64,000 nucleotides of DNA from CAWAXW01 sp963786155 (lineage in GTDB: Bacteria > Actinomycetota > CADDZG01 > WHSQ01): positions 2,108,001-2,172,000 of the forward strand of contig CAWAXW010000006.1 in the NCBI GenBank assembly GCA_963786155.1, in the 5' to 3' direction. Positions 36,081 through 43,532 of this stretch are shown here, one piece after another. The notes below the pieces were generated by a model. That model saw only the letters and a program-made list of their open reading frames with translations, searched no databases and was not told the origin of the DNA. A program made the position numbers and the translations under genes. How positions within the stretch are numbered: position 1 is the first letter of the stretch; the number at the start of each line of letters is the position of its first letter.

Positions 36081-36535
36081 CCTGAATCTGTCCCCGCTGC
36101 TCCTCGCGGGATGGCGAGACCGGACGCGGTCAGAAGCGAGCGAACGTCATCCGGCGTCCACCCTCGATCGCGGAGCTCGAGGATCAATCGAAGGGTGGTC
36201 TCCTCGAGATCCTCGCTCTCGAAGCTTTCGTAGCCGTCCAGGAAGCCGCGGGCGTAGTCCCACGACACGTATTCGTTGGGGTCGGGATCGAATGCGGGCT
36301 CGTGGACCGGGGAGTCGCCGCCTTCGAGCATCTCCTTGAGGTTCCCCGAGAGCAGGTCCCATGTGAGGTAGTGGTCCTCGCCGCAGTCGGGGCAGTAGAA
36401 GACGACTCCCTTGAGGCCGCGGGGGCCGAGCAGCTCTTTGAGCGCCTCGACGTCTACGAGGTCCTGCTGGAGCATCTCGCGCTCCTCGCCCTCAGGCGGG
36501 TCCTCGGATTCGAAAGTGGGGTCGGGCTCGTCCAT
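36077..36535 (-). CDS. DUF5319 family protein
   Basis: 152 residues. Acidic N-terminus, then VVFYCPDCGEDHYLTWDLL with a CxxC, and WDYARGFLDGYES. This matches the actinobacterial DUF5319 family, function unknown. The open frame continues upstream, but ATG 36535 is 7 nt after a TACGAT box and begins the conserved domain. The C-terminal 30 residues (LRLILELRDRGWTPDDV) look like a small helical extension. First gene of the ParA run. Confidence 0.75.
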   Translation of the reverse strand: MDEPDPTFESEDPPEGEEREMLQQDLVDVEALKELLGPRGLKGVVFYCPDCGEDHYLTWDLLSGNLKEMLEGGDSPVHEPAFDPDPNEYVSWDYARGFLDGYESFESEDLEETTLRLILELRDRGWTPDDVRSLLTASGLAIPRGAAGTDSG

Positions 36536-36542
36536 GCCCCTC

Positions 36543-36548
36543 ATCGTA
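36543..36548 (-). promoter_or_regulatory. Candidate leaderless -10 box (TACGAT)
   Basis: TACGAT on the minus strand, 7 nt, then ATG 36535. Confidence 0.55.
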
Positions 36549-36555
36549 GCGGGGC

Positions 36556-36606
36556 GGGCTCGGCCGGACCGCCGCAGCAAAAAGGGGTGGGCTCGGCCGG
36601 ACCGCC
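36556..36606. repeat. 33-bp direct repeat, two copies
   Basis: GGGCTCGGCCGGACCGCC occurs at 36556 and 36589, each followed by an AGCAAA-purine stretch and GGGG. It lies in the gap before the regulator at 36733, upstream of the DUF5319 promoter. Confidence 0.6.
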
Positions 36607-36732
36607 AGCAAAGAGGGGTGGGTGAGAGGTGCCGCCCGCTCTGGAGCCTGGGCATCCTCCGTTCGTGACTAGTCGGAAATAGCCCCGACGATTCATTCAC
36701 TTGCCTGGTTCTGTCTGCCATCGTGATTGGTC

Positions 36733-37812
36733 ATGGCAGACGATTCGTTCCCAAGACCACGCCCTCTGGTCGTGCTAGTGGACGACGATAACGACCTGCG
36801 AGCAATGACTCGCGCTCAGCTTGCCGACGACTTCGATGTGATCGAGGCCGAGGGGGGCCAACAGGGCGTGGCCGCGGTGACCGAACACCGACCGGACGTG
36901 GTGGTGCTCGATCTGGGGTTGCCGGACCTGAGCGGGTTCGACGTGCTGGCCGCTCTATCGAAGGCCCCGGAGACGTCGGGCATACCGATCGTCGTCCTCT
37001 CTGCCACAACGGAACTCGACGAGCGCGTGAAAGCTCTTCAGCTCGGGGCCACGGACTATGTCACCAAGCCTCACGACTCCGCCGACCTGGCGGCCCGCAT
37101 CGGCGCGGCTATGCGCGTCGCTGTACGCGGATCGACAGAGGCTGAGGTCTTCGAGGAGCGGCTCCAGACCGAGGTCGGGCGAGCGCGCCGTAGCGGGGCT
37201 GACCTTTCATTGGCGATGATCGAGATGGACGAGAGTCGCGGCCCCACAACCGGGGCCTTCGAGCGCGTGGAAGAAGTGTTGCGCGCTCACCTCCGCGCCG
37301 CGGACGCTCTCTTCTGGCTTTCGAGCGAAACCCTGGCTCTGGTCCTTCCGGACACAGAGTTGCCCACCGCATTTCTTGCTGCCGAGCGCCTGCGTGAGGC
37401 CGTCGCCGAGGCCACAGGCGTCACGCTTTCGGTTGGAGCGGCGGAATTGCCTCCCAACCGTTCTGGGAGCGATCTCGTTGATCGGGCCCGCGCCGCGCTC
37501 GAACACGCGTGCGAGTCGGGAGGAGATCGCACATGGAGGGCGGACGATCCTCGGCGGCGCAGCGTCAACACGTCGACGCTCGCCGAGGACCTGAGCGAGC
37601 GCGAGTGGCACATCGTGTCTCATTTGATGCGTCACCACACCGAGCAAGAGATCGCCAAAGAGCTGCGCATCAGCTCGGGCACGGTTCGAAGCCACAAGGC
37701 CCGGATCCGAAGGAAACTGCAGGTGCCTCCCGATGCCCGCCTGAACGATTACGTGAGGGCCAACGCGGACGCCCTCGTGCCCCACATGCCGACAGGAGCC
37801 CGGGCTACCTAG
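36733..37812 (+). CDS. Response regulator: receiver, degenerate GGDEF-like domain, LuxR-type HTH
   Basis: 359 residues. Receiver domain 12-125 (VLVDDDND, phosphorylation Asp in VVVLDLGLPDLSG, Lys in TKPHD). Residues about 135-270 align with a GGDEF fold (RLQTEVGRARRSGADLSL ... LVLPDTELPTAFLAAERLR ... VTLSVGAAEL), but the signature position reads WLSSETL, so no cyclase activity is expected. The C-terminus is a LuxR/FixJ HTH (LSEREWHIVSHL ... EIAKELRISSGTVRSHKA). Probably a phosphorylation-controlled transcription factor. Start ATG 36733 is preferred over an in-frame TTG two codons earlier. Confidence 0.8.
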   Translation: MADDSFPRPRPLVVLVDDDNDLRAMTRAQLADDFDVIEAEGGQQGVAAVTEHRPDVVVLDLGLPDLSGFDVLAALSKAPETSGIPIVVLSATTELDERVKALQLGATDYVTKPHDSADLAARIGAAMRVAVRGSTEAEVFEERLQTEVGRARRSGADLSLAMIEMDESRGPTTGAFERVEEVLRAHLRAADALFWLSSETLALVLPDTELPTAFLAAERLREAVAEATGVTLSVGAAELPPNRSGSDLVDRARAALEHACESGGDRTWRADDPRRRSVNTSTLAEDLSEREWHIVSHLMRHHTEQEIAKELRISSGTVRSHKARIRRKLQVPPDARLNDYVRANADALVPHMPTGARAT

Positions 37813-38579
37813 CCGAGTAGGTCCAGGTAGGCGTCGCTCAGGTTCTCGCCGACGAAGATCGCAACCACCGCGCCAAGTGCCATCATCGGTCCGAACGGCA
37901 GCGCGGTCTTGCGGTTGGCCCGGCCCAGGACGAGCAGGATCAGGCTCGGGATCCCCCCGAACATGAAGCCCAGGAACATCCCAACTAAGACGACGGCGGG
38001 AAAATCGACCCATCCCAGGAAGGCGCCCAGGAGCACGGCCAGCTTGATGTCGCCACCTCCCATTCCCGCGGGATAGATGAAACCGATCAATAAGAAGAAC
38101 CCGCCGTAGACGAGAGAGCCCAGCGCGACCTCGGAGAAGTGGCCGACGTCACCCTCGACGATCGCGGCCACAAACAGCGCGGCCCAACCCACCAGGATCG
38201 ATGGGTAGACGATCCGGTTGGGTAGCAGCTTGTGCTCCAGGTCGATCACCGTGAGGACGACTAGTACCCAGAAGAGCGCGGCGAATGCGAACCCTTCGAC
38301 GGTCAACCCGAACTCGGCCGCGGCAAGCGCGAACAAGATGGCGGTGGCGGCCTCGGCAAGCGGATAACGCAGCGGGATGCGGGTCTTGCAGTTACGGCAG
38401 CGCCCGAGCTGCACGATGTAGCTGATCACGGGCACGTTCTCGAGGGCCGTGATCATCCGTCCGCAGTGGGGGCACTTGCTCCGCCCGGTGACCACACTCT
38501 CGTGGCGCGGCACTCGGTAGGCCACAACCGTGCCGAAGCTGCCGAATATCAGCCCGAGGATTATCGCGGGCAGGATCAG
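37809..38579 (-). CDS. Prepilin peptidase (A24 family)
   Basis: Integral membrane aspartic peptidase and N-methylase for type IV prepilins. The N-terminal LGLIFGSFGTVVAYRVPR, a four-Cys cytoplasmic loop (CPHC ... CRNC), and the catalytic aspartates in LTVIDLEHKLLPNR and GMGGGDIKLAVLLG are present. The usual N-terminal leader LILPAIILGLIFGSF is in frame but has no ATG, GTG or TTG before it. The nearest candidate is CTG at 38579. GTG 38525 would delete the conserved leader. Either a rare start or a local sequence error. No pilin genes in the window. Shares a CTAG stop overlap with the regulator at 36733. Confidence 0.85.
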   Translation of the reverse strand: MILPAIILGLIFGSFGTVVAYRVPRHESVVTGRSKCPHCGRMITALENVPVISYIVQLGRCRNCKTRIPLRYPLAEAATAILFALAAAEFGLTVEGFAFAALFWVLVVLTVIDLEHKLLPNRIVYPSILVGWAALFVAAIVEGDVGHFSEVALGSLVYGGFFLLIGFIYPAGMGGGDIKLAVLLGAFLGWVDFPAVVLVGMFLGFMFGGIPSLILLVLGRANRKTALPFGPMMALGAVVAIFVGENLSDAYLDLLG

Positions 38580-38598
38580 GAGTGCGTCGTCGATGGGG

Positions 38599-38970
38599 TT
38601 ACTCGGGGTCGCCGATGTGGCGGTGGATCCGCGACAACAGCGCGTCGGCCTCGAAAGGCTTCATCACGACGTTCTCGTAGCCGATCTCCTCGTCGAACAT
38701 CTCGTGGGCGTCCGGCTTCCCGGTAACGACCACGATGGGGATCCCTGCGGTCGCGGGATGGGTTTGCATCTCCTCGTACATCCGGCCCCCGGACACGTCC
38801 GGCATCATCAGGTCCAGCAGGATGAGGTCGGGTTTGCGGAACTCGGCCTTGGCCAGTCCTTCGAGCCCGTCCCGGGCCTCCATGACCTCGTAGCCCTGTG
38901 CCTCGAGGATGAACCGCTCGAGCTCCCGAACGGCTTCCTCGTCCTCGACGATCAAGATCCGCTTAGCCAT
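38599..38970 (-). CDS. Single-domain response regulator
   Basis: 123 residues, a lone receiver: ILIVEDEEAVRE, phosphorylation Asp in LILLDLMMPDVSGG, conserved Thr in VVVTGKPD and Lys in VMKPFEADAL. No output domain, so it works like CheY/DivK by protein contacts. Its stop lies about 20 bp before the prepilin peptidase coding region. The ATG is 6 nt after a TACCTT box. Confidence 0.87.
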   Translation of the reverse strand: MAKRILIVEDEEAVRELERFILEAQGYEVMEARDGLEGLAKAEFRKPDLILLDLMMPDVSGGRMYEEMQTHPATAGIPIVVVTGKPDAHEMFDEEIGYENVVMKPFEADALLSRIHRHIGDPE

Positions 38971-38976
38971 GCAGGA

Positions 38977-38982
38977 AAGGTA
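38977..38982 (-). promoter_or_regulatory. Candidate leaderless -10 box (TACCTT)
   Basis: TACCTT on the minus strand, 6 nt, then ATG 38970; it lies in the 20-bp gap after the folP-like gene. Confidence 0.55.
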
Positions 38983-38990
38983 TCAAGTAA

Positions 38991-39845
38991 TTACTCCCAT
39001 AGCCCTCTGATCGGGGAGGCGGGTCGGCGTTTACCGCCGACCGCTTCGACCATCCTCACCACCCTCACCGCCTCGGCGACATCGTGCACTCGAACCCCTG
39101 CCACCCCCACTCGCACCGCGAGGGCAACGAGCGCGAGCGTCCCCTCAAGGCGCTCAGCGGGAGGAACGTCCAGCGTTTCTCCAACAATGTCTTTGCGTGA
39201 CGGAGCGACCAGCACGGGCCCGATCGTCACTTGCTCATCTAGCCGGTTCATGAGCTCGAGGGAATGGAACGTCGTCTTCCCGAAATCGAGTCCGTTGTCG
39301 AAGATGACGTTGCTTCGATCGACGCCTTCGGCTTCCAACTCCTTCAGCTTCTCTTGCCAATAGGCCGTGACGTTCGCGACCACATCTGGGTAGCGAGGAT
39401 TCAGCGGCCGGCCGCGTAGCTGGCCGCCGTGATGCATGATCACGACGCCGGCACCCGACGCTGCGATCACGCCGGGCATAGCCGGGTCGGCGAAGCCCGA
39501 CACGTCGTTCACGATCGCGGCCCCCGCGGCCAAGGCCACCTCGGCGACCCGGGCTCTCGACGTCTCGATCGACAACGGCACGCCGGTCGCGCTCGCGAGC
39601 GATTCCACCAAGGGCAGCAGTCGACGCATCTCCTCCGCTTCTTCCACAGGAGCCCCGGGCCCGGCTCGCACCGCGCCGAGATCGAGCACGTCCGCACCCT
39701 GGTCCACCAGCGAGTGGGCGTACTCGGCCGATTCCGCCAGGTCCATCCGTCCGCCGTCGTAGAAGGAGTCGGGCGTGCGATTCACGATGCCCATCACGAA
39801 GCAGCGGGAGGTATCGATCTGCCCGCGCGCGTGCCGCAACATCAT
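38991..39845 (-). CDS. Dihydropteroate synthase homologue, FolP2-like
   Basis: 284 residues, TIM barrel. Motifs correspond to DHPS but follow the mycobacterial FolP2 paralogue: MGIVNRTPDSFYDGG (FolP1 has NVTPDSF), FDNGLDFGKTTFHSL, VAPSRKDIVGE and RVHDV. FolP2 proteins lack the usual pterin-pABA chemistry in mycobacteria, so folate synthesis should not be assumed here. No other folate gene is adjacent. The ATG lies 6 nt after TAGGGT in a 19-bp gap shared with the divergent NUDIX gene. Confidence 0.8.
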   Translation of the reverse strand: MMLRHARGQIDTSRCFVMGIVNRTPDSFYDGGRMDLAESAEYAHSLVDQGADVLDLGAVRAGPGAPVEEAEEMRRLLPLVESLASATGVPLSIETSRARVAEVALAAGAAIVNDVSGFADPAMPGVIAASGAGVVIMHHGGQLRGRPLNPRYPDVVANVTAYWQEKLKELEAEGVDRSNVIFDNGLDFGKTTFHSLELMNRLDEQVTIGPVLVAPSRKDIVGETLDVPPAERLEGTLALVALAVRVGVAGVRVHDVAEAVRVVRMVEAVGGKRRPASPIRGLWE

Positions 39846-39850
39846 CCGGC

Positions 39851-39857
39851 TACCCTA
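39851..39857. promoter_or_regulatory. Symmetric bidirectional -10 (TACCCTA)
   Basis: Plus strand TACCCT (39851-39856) is 8 nt before ATG 39865. Minus strand TAGGGT (39852-39857) is 6 nt before ATG 39845. The two boxes share five of six base pairs in a 19-bp gap. Both genes lack Shine-Dalgarno sequences. Confidence 0.6.
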
Positions 39858-39864
39858 CGCGGGC

Positions 39865-40264
39865 ATGTCGCAGCCGGAGGGTCCGCACGTCGGAGTGGGA
39901 GCGATCGTCGTCAAGGACGATCGCTTGCTGATGGTTCAACGCGGCGAAGGATCCGGGCGACGGCCTCTGGTCGATCCCGGGAGGCCACGTGGAGCGCGGT
40001 GAGTATCTAGCCGCGGCGGTGCGCCGCGAGGTCAAGGAGGAGACGGGCCTCGACGTGGAGGTCGGCGACATCGCCGGAATCTTCGAGGTTGTCGGGAAAC
40101 CCCACTACGTGATCCTGGACTTCGTGGCCTCGTTCGAAGGGACCGAGGAGCCGAGCGCCGCCGAGGACGTCTCGGATGTCAGATGGGTCAGCCGGGAGGA
40201 GCTTGCCGAGCTCGAGTGCACGCCCCGCCTGGCCGAGATGCTCCGCGCCTGGGACGTGTTCTGA
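39865..40264 (+). CDS. NUDIX hydrolase (one frame break)
   Basis: About 132 residues. GVGAIVVKDDRLLMVQRGEG then, after a break near 39960, the NUDIX box GGHVERGEYLAAAVRREVKEETGLD (GX5EX7REUXEEXGU). One extra C in GGGCGACGGCC explains the break; removal gives GRGLWSIPGGHVE. Hydrolyses nucleoside diphosphates linked to another group; may clean nucleotide pools. Divergent from the FolP2-like gene. Confidence 0.85.
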
Positions 40265-40394
40265 GCGGGGACCGCGAGCATCGCGCCCACTGCTCTTGAA
40301 GCTGCGTGCGGTTACGGATGTAGATGCCAACGTTGCGGGTCCCGGCGGGGCGGGCGGTCCCACGCTTTAGCTGAGCGTTCACTGTTCGTCTTTC

Positions 40395-40449
40395 GGGTCG
40401 GAAACGAGTCGGTGGCGCCGTTAGGCGCTCACAACCAAGTTTCGACCCC
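40395..40449. repeat. Intergenic inverted repeat
   Basis: GGGTCGGAAAC (40395-40405) pairs with GTTTCGACCC (40439-40448) with one bulge, enclosing GCGCC-GTTA-GGCGC. It lies in the 225-bp gap between the convergent NUDIX and kinase genes and may act in termination, though no U-tract follows. Nothing else is seen in the gap. Confidence 0.4.
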
Positions 40450-40489
40450 GGTGCTTGCTCTCCTGCGGTGTGGCCCGCCCCAATGACGG

Positions 40490-42310
40490 CTAGCAGACGA
40501 AGAGGGCTACTACGTCGTTCTCTCGCACGATCGTGCCGGCCACAGGGTCTGTTTCGTAAACGGTCGAGCCGGGGCACGATTGCACCACTCGGGGCCTGAG
40601 GCCGAGCGTCGTCAACCGGGCACGGGCGTCGTCGACGTGCATGTTGCGAAGGTCCGGCACCTCTACCTTCTTGAACTCGGGACCGAGCGAGACGATCAGC
40701 ACGACCGGATCGCCCTGAGAGACTGAGGTCCCGGCCCCCGGCTCCATCGAGATGACCGTGCCCTCCGGAACGTCGTCCGAATACTCCTCGTCGCGAGCCG
40801 GTTCGAGGCCCGCGTCGCGTATCTCCTGTGCCGCCTTCGAGTAGCTCATCCCCACCACGTCGGGCGTCGTGATCGGTTGGGGGCCGCGCGAGACGACAAG
40901 CGCGACCGACGAGCCCCACCGCAGCTTGCCGTCGGCGGGCTCCTGACGAAGAACCGTCCCCTCCGGCTCGAGGGAATACTCGCGTTCCGACTCTTCGATC
41001 TCGAAGCCGTGAGAGCGCAGCCGGGTCGCCGCATGCTCGAGAGGTAGTCCTCTCACGTCGACCACCCGCATCGACGGCAGCCCGGACGAAACCACAGCGC
41101 GGATCTCGCTGCCCGCCTCGAGATCCCCGTCGGAGGGGAACTGAGCCAGTACTTCGCCGCGAGGAACCGTCAGGCTGCTGGCGCGATCGGACACTTTGAA
41201 AGCGAGGCCAAGCTCGTCCGCTCGAAGGGCGGCTCGAGTCCGGGTCAACCCGACGAGGTCCGGCGTCTCGACGAGCTCCGGTCCCGCAGTCAGCTTCAGC
41301 GCAAGGCCACCTGCGAGCGCAACCACTATCGCGGCGATGAGCGCCATCCATCGTCTGCGCCACTTCCCCCGCCTTCTCTTCCGGCCCGGCTGGAAGACGG
41401 TCGGATGGGCATCCGAAAGATGGATCTCGCCGGTCTCTTCCTCCAGCAGCGAAGCCAGCGGCGGCGCCGGCTCGAGGTCGTAAAGCGCGACCTGAACGGC
41501 GTCGGCCATGTCGCGCGCGCTGGCGAATCGTTCGGAGGGATCCAGCGCACATGCCCTCAAGACGATCGCGTCCAGCGACGGGGGCACCGACGCATTGAAT
41601 ACGGAAGGAGGCGCCGGCGGTTCGGAAGCCCTCCTCTGAAGGAGCTCGACCCCGGCTCCGCGCGACGGTGCAGCGCCGCTCAGCATCTCGCCGAGCACCG
41701 CTCCCGCGGCCCACAGGTCCGACGCCCAAGTGGCGGGTCCCCCGCCGGCCTGCTCCGGGGAGAGATAGCGGAGGGTGCCGGGGATGTTGCCGCCCGGCTG
41801 GGTCAGATCGACGTCGGCGACGATGGCTATCCCGAAATCCACGACCTTCACGCTGCCGTCGCGGGCGATGAGGATGTTCTCCGGCTTGACATCGCGGTGG
41901 ACAAGGCCGGCAGAGTGAGCGGCTTCGAGAGCTTCGCAAACTGCGACCGTGACCTCGGCCGCGTGGCGAGGTTCGAGGGTCGCGTGCGCCAGCATCACGT
42001 CGCGCATGTCCACACCGGAGACGTATTCCATGACCATGTAGTAGGTGCTGTCGTCCTCTGCCCCCCAGTCGTGAACCGAGACGATGTTCGGATGGTTCAG
42101 GCGAGCGGCGGCCCGAGCTTCCTCGCGAAAACGCGCAACGAGCTGTGGGTCGACCGCAAGCGACGGCTGCAGGACCTTGACTGCGACGGTCCGGTCCAGC
42201 AGGAGGTCGTGGGCCCGGTAGACCTCGCCCATCCCACCGCCGGCCAGCCGGGCGACGAGCCGATAACGAGACGACAGCGTCGCCCCGACGAGGTCGCGCA
42301 TCACCTTCAC
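40490..42310 (-). CDS. pknB: PknB-type Ser/Thr protein kinase with four PASTA domains
   Basis: 606 residues. Kinase domain about 1-275 (ARLAGGGMGEVYRAHD, VAVKVLQ, HRDVKPENILI, DFGIAIV, LRYLSPEQ). A basic juxtamembrane region and one transmembrane helix (WMALIAAIVVALAGGLAL) precede four extracellular PASTA repeats of about 65 residues each. PASTA domains sense muropeptides or peptidoglycan; PknB controls cell-wall growth and division. It is not next to the usual division genes. GTG 42310 or ATG 42301 may be the start. Confidence 0.92.
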   Translation of the reverse strand: MKVMRDLVGATLSSRYRLVARLAGGGMGEVYRAHDLLLDRTVAVKVLQPSLAVDPQLVARFREEARAAARLNHPNIVSVHDWGAEDDSTYYMVMEYVSGVDMRDVMLAHATLEPRHAAEVTVAVCEALEAAHSAGLVHRDVKPENILIARDGSVKVVDFGIAIVADVDLTQPGGNIPGTLRYLSPEQAGGGPATWASDLWAAGAVLGEMLSGAAPSRGAGVELLQRRASEPPAPPSVFNASVPPSLDAIVLRACALDPSERFASARDMADAVQVALYDLEPAPPLASLLEEETGEIHLSDAHPTVFQPGRKRRRGKWRRRWMALIAAIVVALAGGLALKLTAGPELVETPDLVGLTRTRAALRADELGLAFKVSDRASSLTVPRGEVLAQFPSDGDLEAGSEIRAVVSSGLPSMRVVDVRGLPLEHAATRLRSHGFEIEESEREYSLEPEGTVLRQEPADGKLRWGSSVALVVSRGPQPITTPDVVGMSYSKAAQEIRDAGLEPARDEEYSDDVPEGTVISMEPGAGTSVSQGDPVVLIVSLGPEFKKVEVPDLRNMHVDDARARLTTLGLRPRVVQSCPGSTVYETDPVAGTIVRENDVVALFVC

Positions 42311-42321
42311 GATTTAGTCAC

Positions 42322-42735
42322 CTACTGGCCTCCGTGCTGGCGCAGGTGGTAATCGAGGCGCTCGGTCAGAATCCGCAGGTCACGCTCGAGCGAACCGATG
42401 CTTCCCAAAGCGGAGCTTGCGTTGGCGGCGGCGTCTTCAGTCGTGCCGCGTAGCTCCTTCAGGGAGTCCTTCAGTGAGTCCTTGAGTTTGTCTTTCAGCT
42501 CGGCCAGCGAGCCGGTGAGGCGCTCTGAGATCCGATCCAGGCGTGCGCCGTGAGAGCTATCGCTGCCTTCGAGCTCCTCGACTCGGTCCTGGAGCTCGGC
42601 TTCGAGCTCGGATACCCGATCTTCGAGGTCGGCCACGGCGGCTGCATCGACCGCGGCTTTGGGCGGCTCGTCGCCGCAGGCGGCCAGCATCATCAAGGCG
42701 GCAACAGCCGCAGTAAGAACTCGCATCCCCGTCAT
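42322..42735 (-). CDS. Coiled-coil lipoprotein
   Basis: 137 residues. Signal peptide with lipobox MMLAAC, then a Lys/Glu/Leu-rich heptad region (VADLEDRVSELEAELQDRVEELEG, DKLKDSLKDSLKELRG) predicted as coiled coil. Anchored outside the membrane after Lgt processing. Function unknown. It is immediately upstream of pknB (12-bp gap) and probably in one transcript, so it may act at the cell surface with the kinase. Confidence 0.7.
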   Translation of the reverse strand: MTGMRVLTAAVAALMMLAACGDEPPKAAVDAAAVADLEDRVSELEAELQDRVEELEGSDSSHGARLDRISERLTGSLAELKDKLKDSLKDSLKELRGTTEDAAANASSALGSIGSLERDLRILTERLDYHLRQHGGQ

Positions 42736-42825
42736 ATTGGCGCGCTCCGTAGCTGGTTCCCCGGAAATCAGCGTGATCGTGGGTCGTCACAACAGTAACA
42801 GAAACCTCAATAATTAACAGATGCA

Positions 42826-43518
42826 TCAGGACACGATGCGGGCGGCCACTGGCCGGTGATCCGAGGCGCTCGTAGCCGTCACCTGTGCCGAGACGGCCAG
42901 AGCCCCTCGTCCGGCCAGCACATGATCGATCTCGCGGCCGAGGGGGCCCCGACCGTAGGTCGACCGCCGCCCACCGGGAGCGGGTCTCAGGCCTGCTTCC
43001 GCCAGCACGCCCAACCCCCGAGGCGAACGATTCAGGTCACCCGCCAGCACCACGTCAGTCGATCCTGCGGCGATCGCGGCCAGCCGAGCCAATTGGAGAT
43101 CGGCACTCGCCCGTTTCGTGGCCACGTGTGTTGCCAGGATCGTGAACCCGTCCAGTTCGGTGACGATCACTCCTCGGGGCTCCTCGCCTTCGGTCCCGGG
43201 GAGGATCTCGAAGCGGGAGTCGAGCTCTTCGGTGGACGCGATCGCCTGCCCGTAGTCGCCGCGAGGCCCGCTGAGCGTTGGGTGGAACGAAACCTCGAGG
43301 CCGGTCAGCTCGGCCAGTAGCCTCGGCTGGTCCATGCCACTCGAACGCTCTCGCCCCCGGTCGAGCTCCTGGAGCGCCACGACGTCGGCCCCCAGGCCGG
43401 TGATCACTTCGGCGATCCTTCCAACGTTGACCCGACCGTCGAGGCCTCTGCAGTGACGGACGTTGAAAGTCGCGACGGTGAGCGCTCGCCGCGTCGTCGG
43501 AGCTACGGCAGCCTGCAT
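42826..43518 (-). CDS. Endonuclease/exonuclease/phosphatase family protein
   Basis: 230 residues. EEP fold: TVATFNVRHCRG at the N-terminus, ALQELDRG (catalytic Glu), ILATHVATKR, VVLAGDLNRSP (Asp/Asn) and SASDHRPVAARI (terminal Asp-His). The family includes DNases, phospholipid and inositol phosphatases; the substrate is not clear. A longer frame exists upstream, but ATG 43518 begins the family domain. 14 bp from the divergent rhomboid start. Confidence 0.82.
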   Translation of the reverse strand: MQAAVAPTTRRALTVATFNVRHCRGLDGRVNVGRIAEVITGLGADVVALQELDRGRERSSGMDQPRLLAELTGLEVSFHPTLSGPRGDYGQAIASTEELDSRFEILPGTEGEEPRGVIVTELDGFTILATHVATKRASADLQLARLAAIAAGSTDVVLAGDLNRSPRGLGVLAEAGLRPAPGGRRSTYGRGPLGREIDHVLAGRGALAVSAQVTATSASDHRPVAARIVS

Positions 43519-43532
43519 GCGACCATAGTGAT

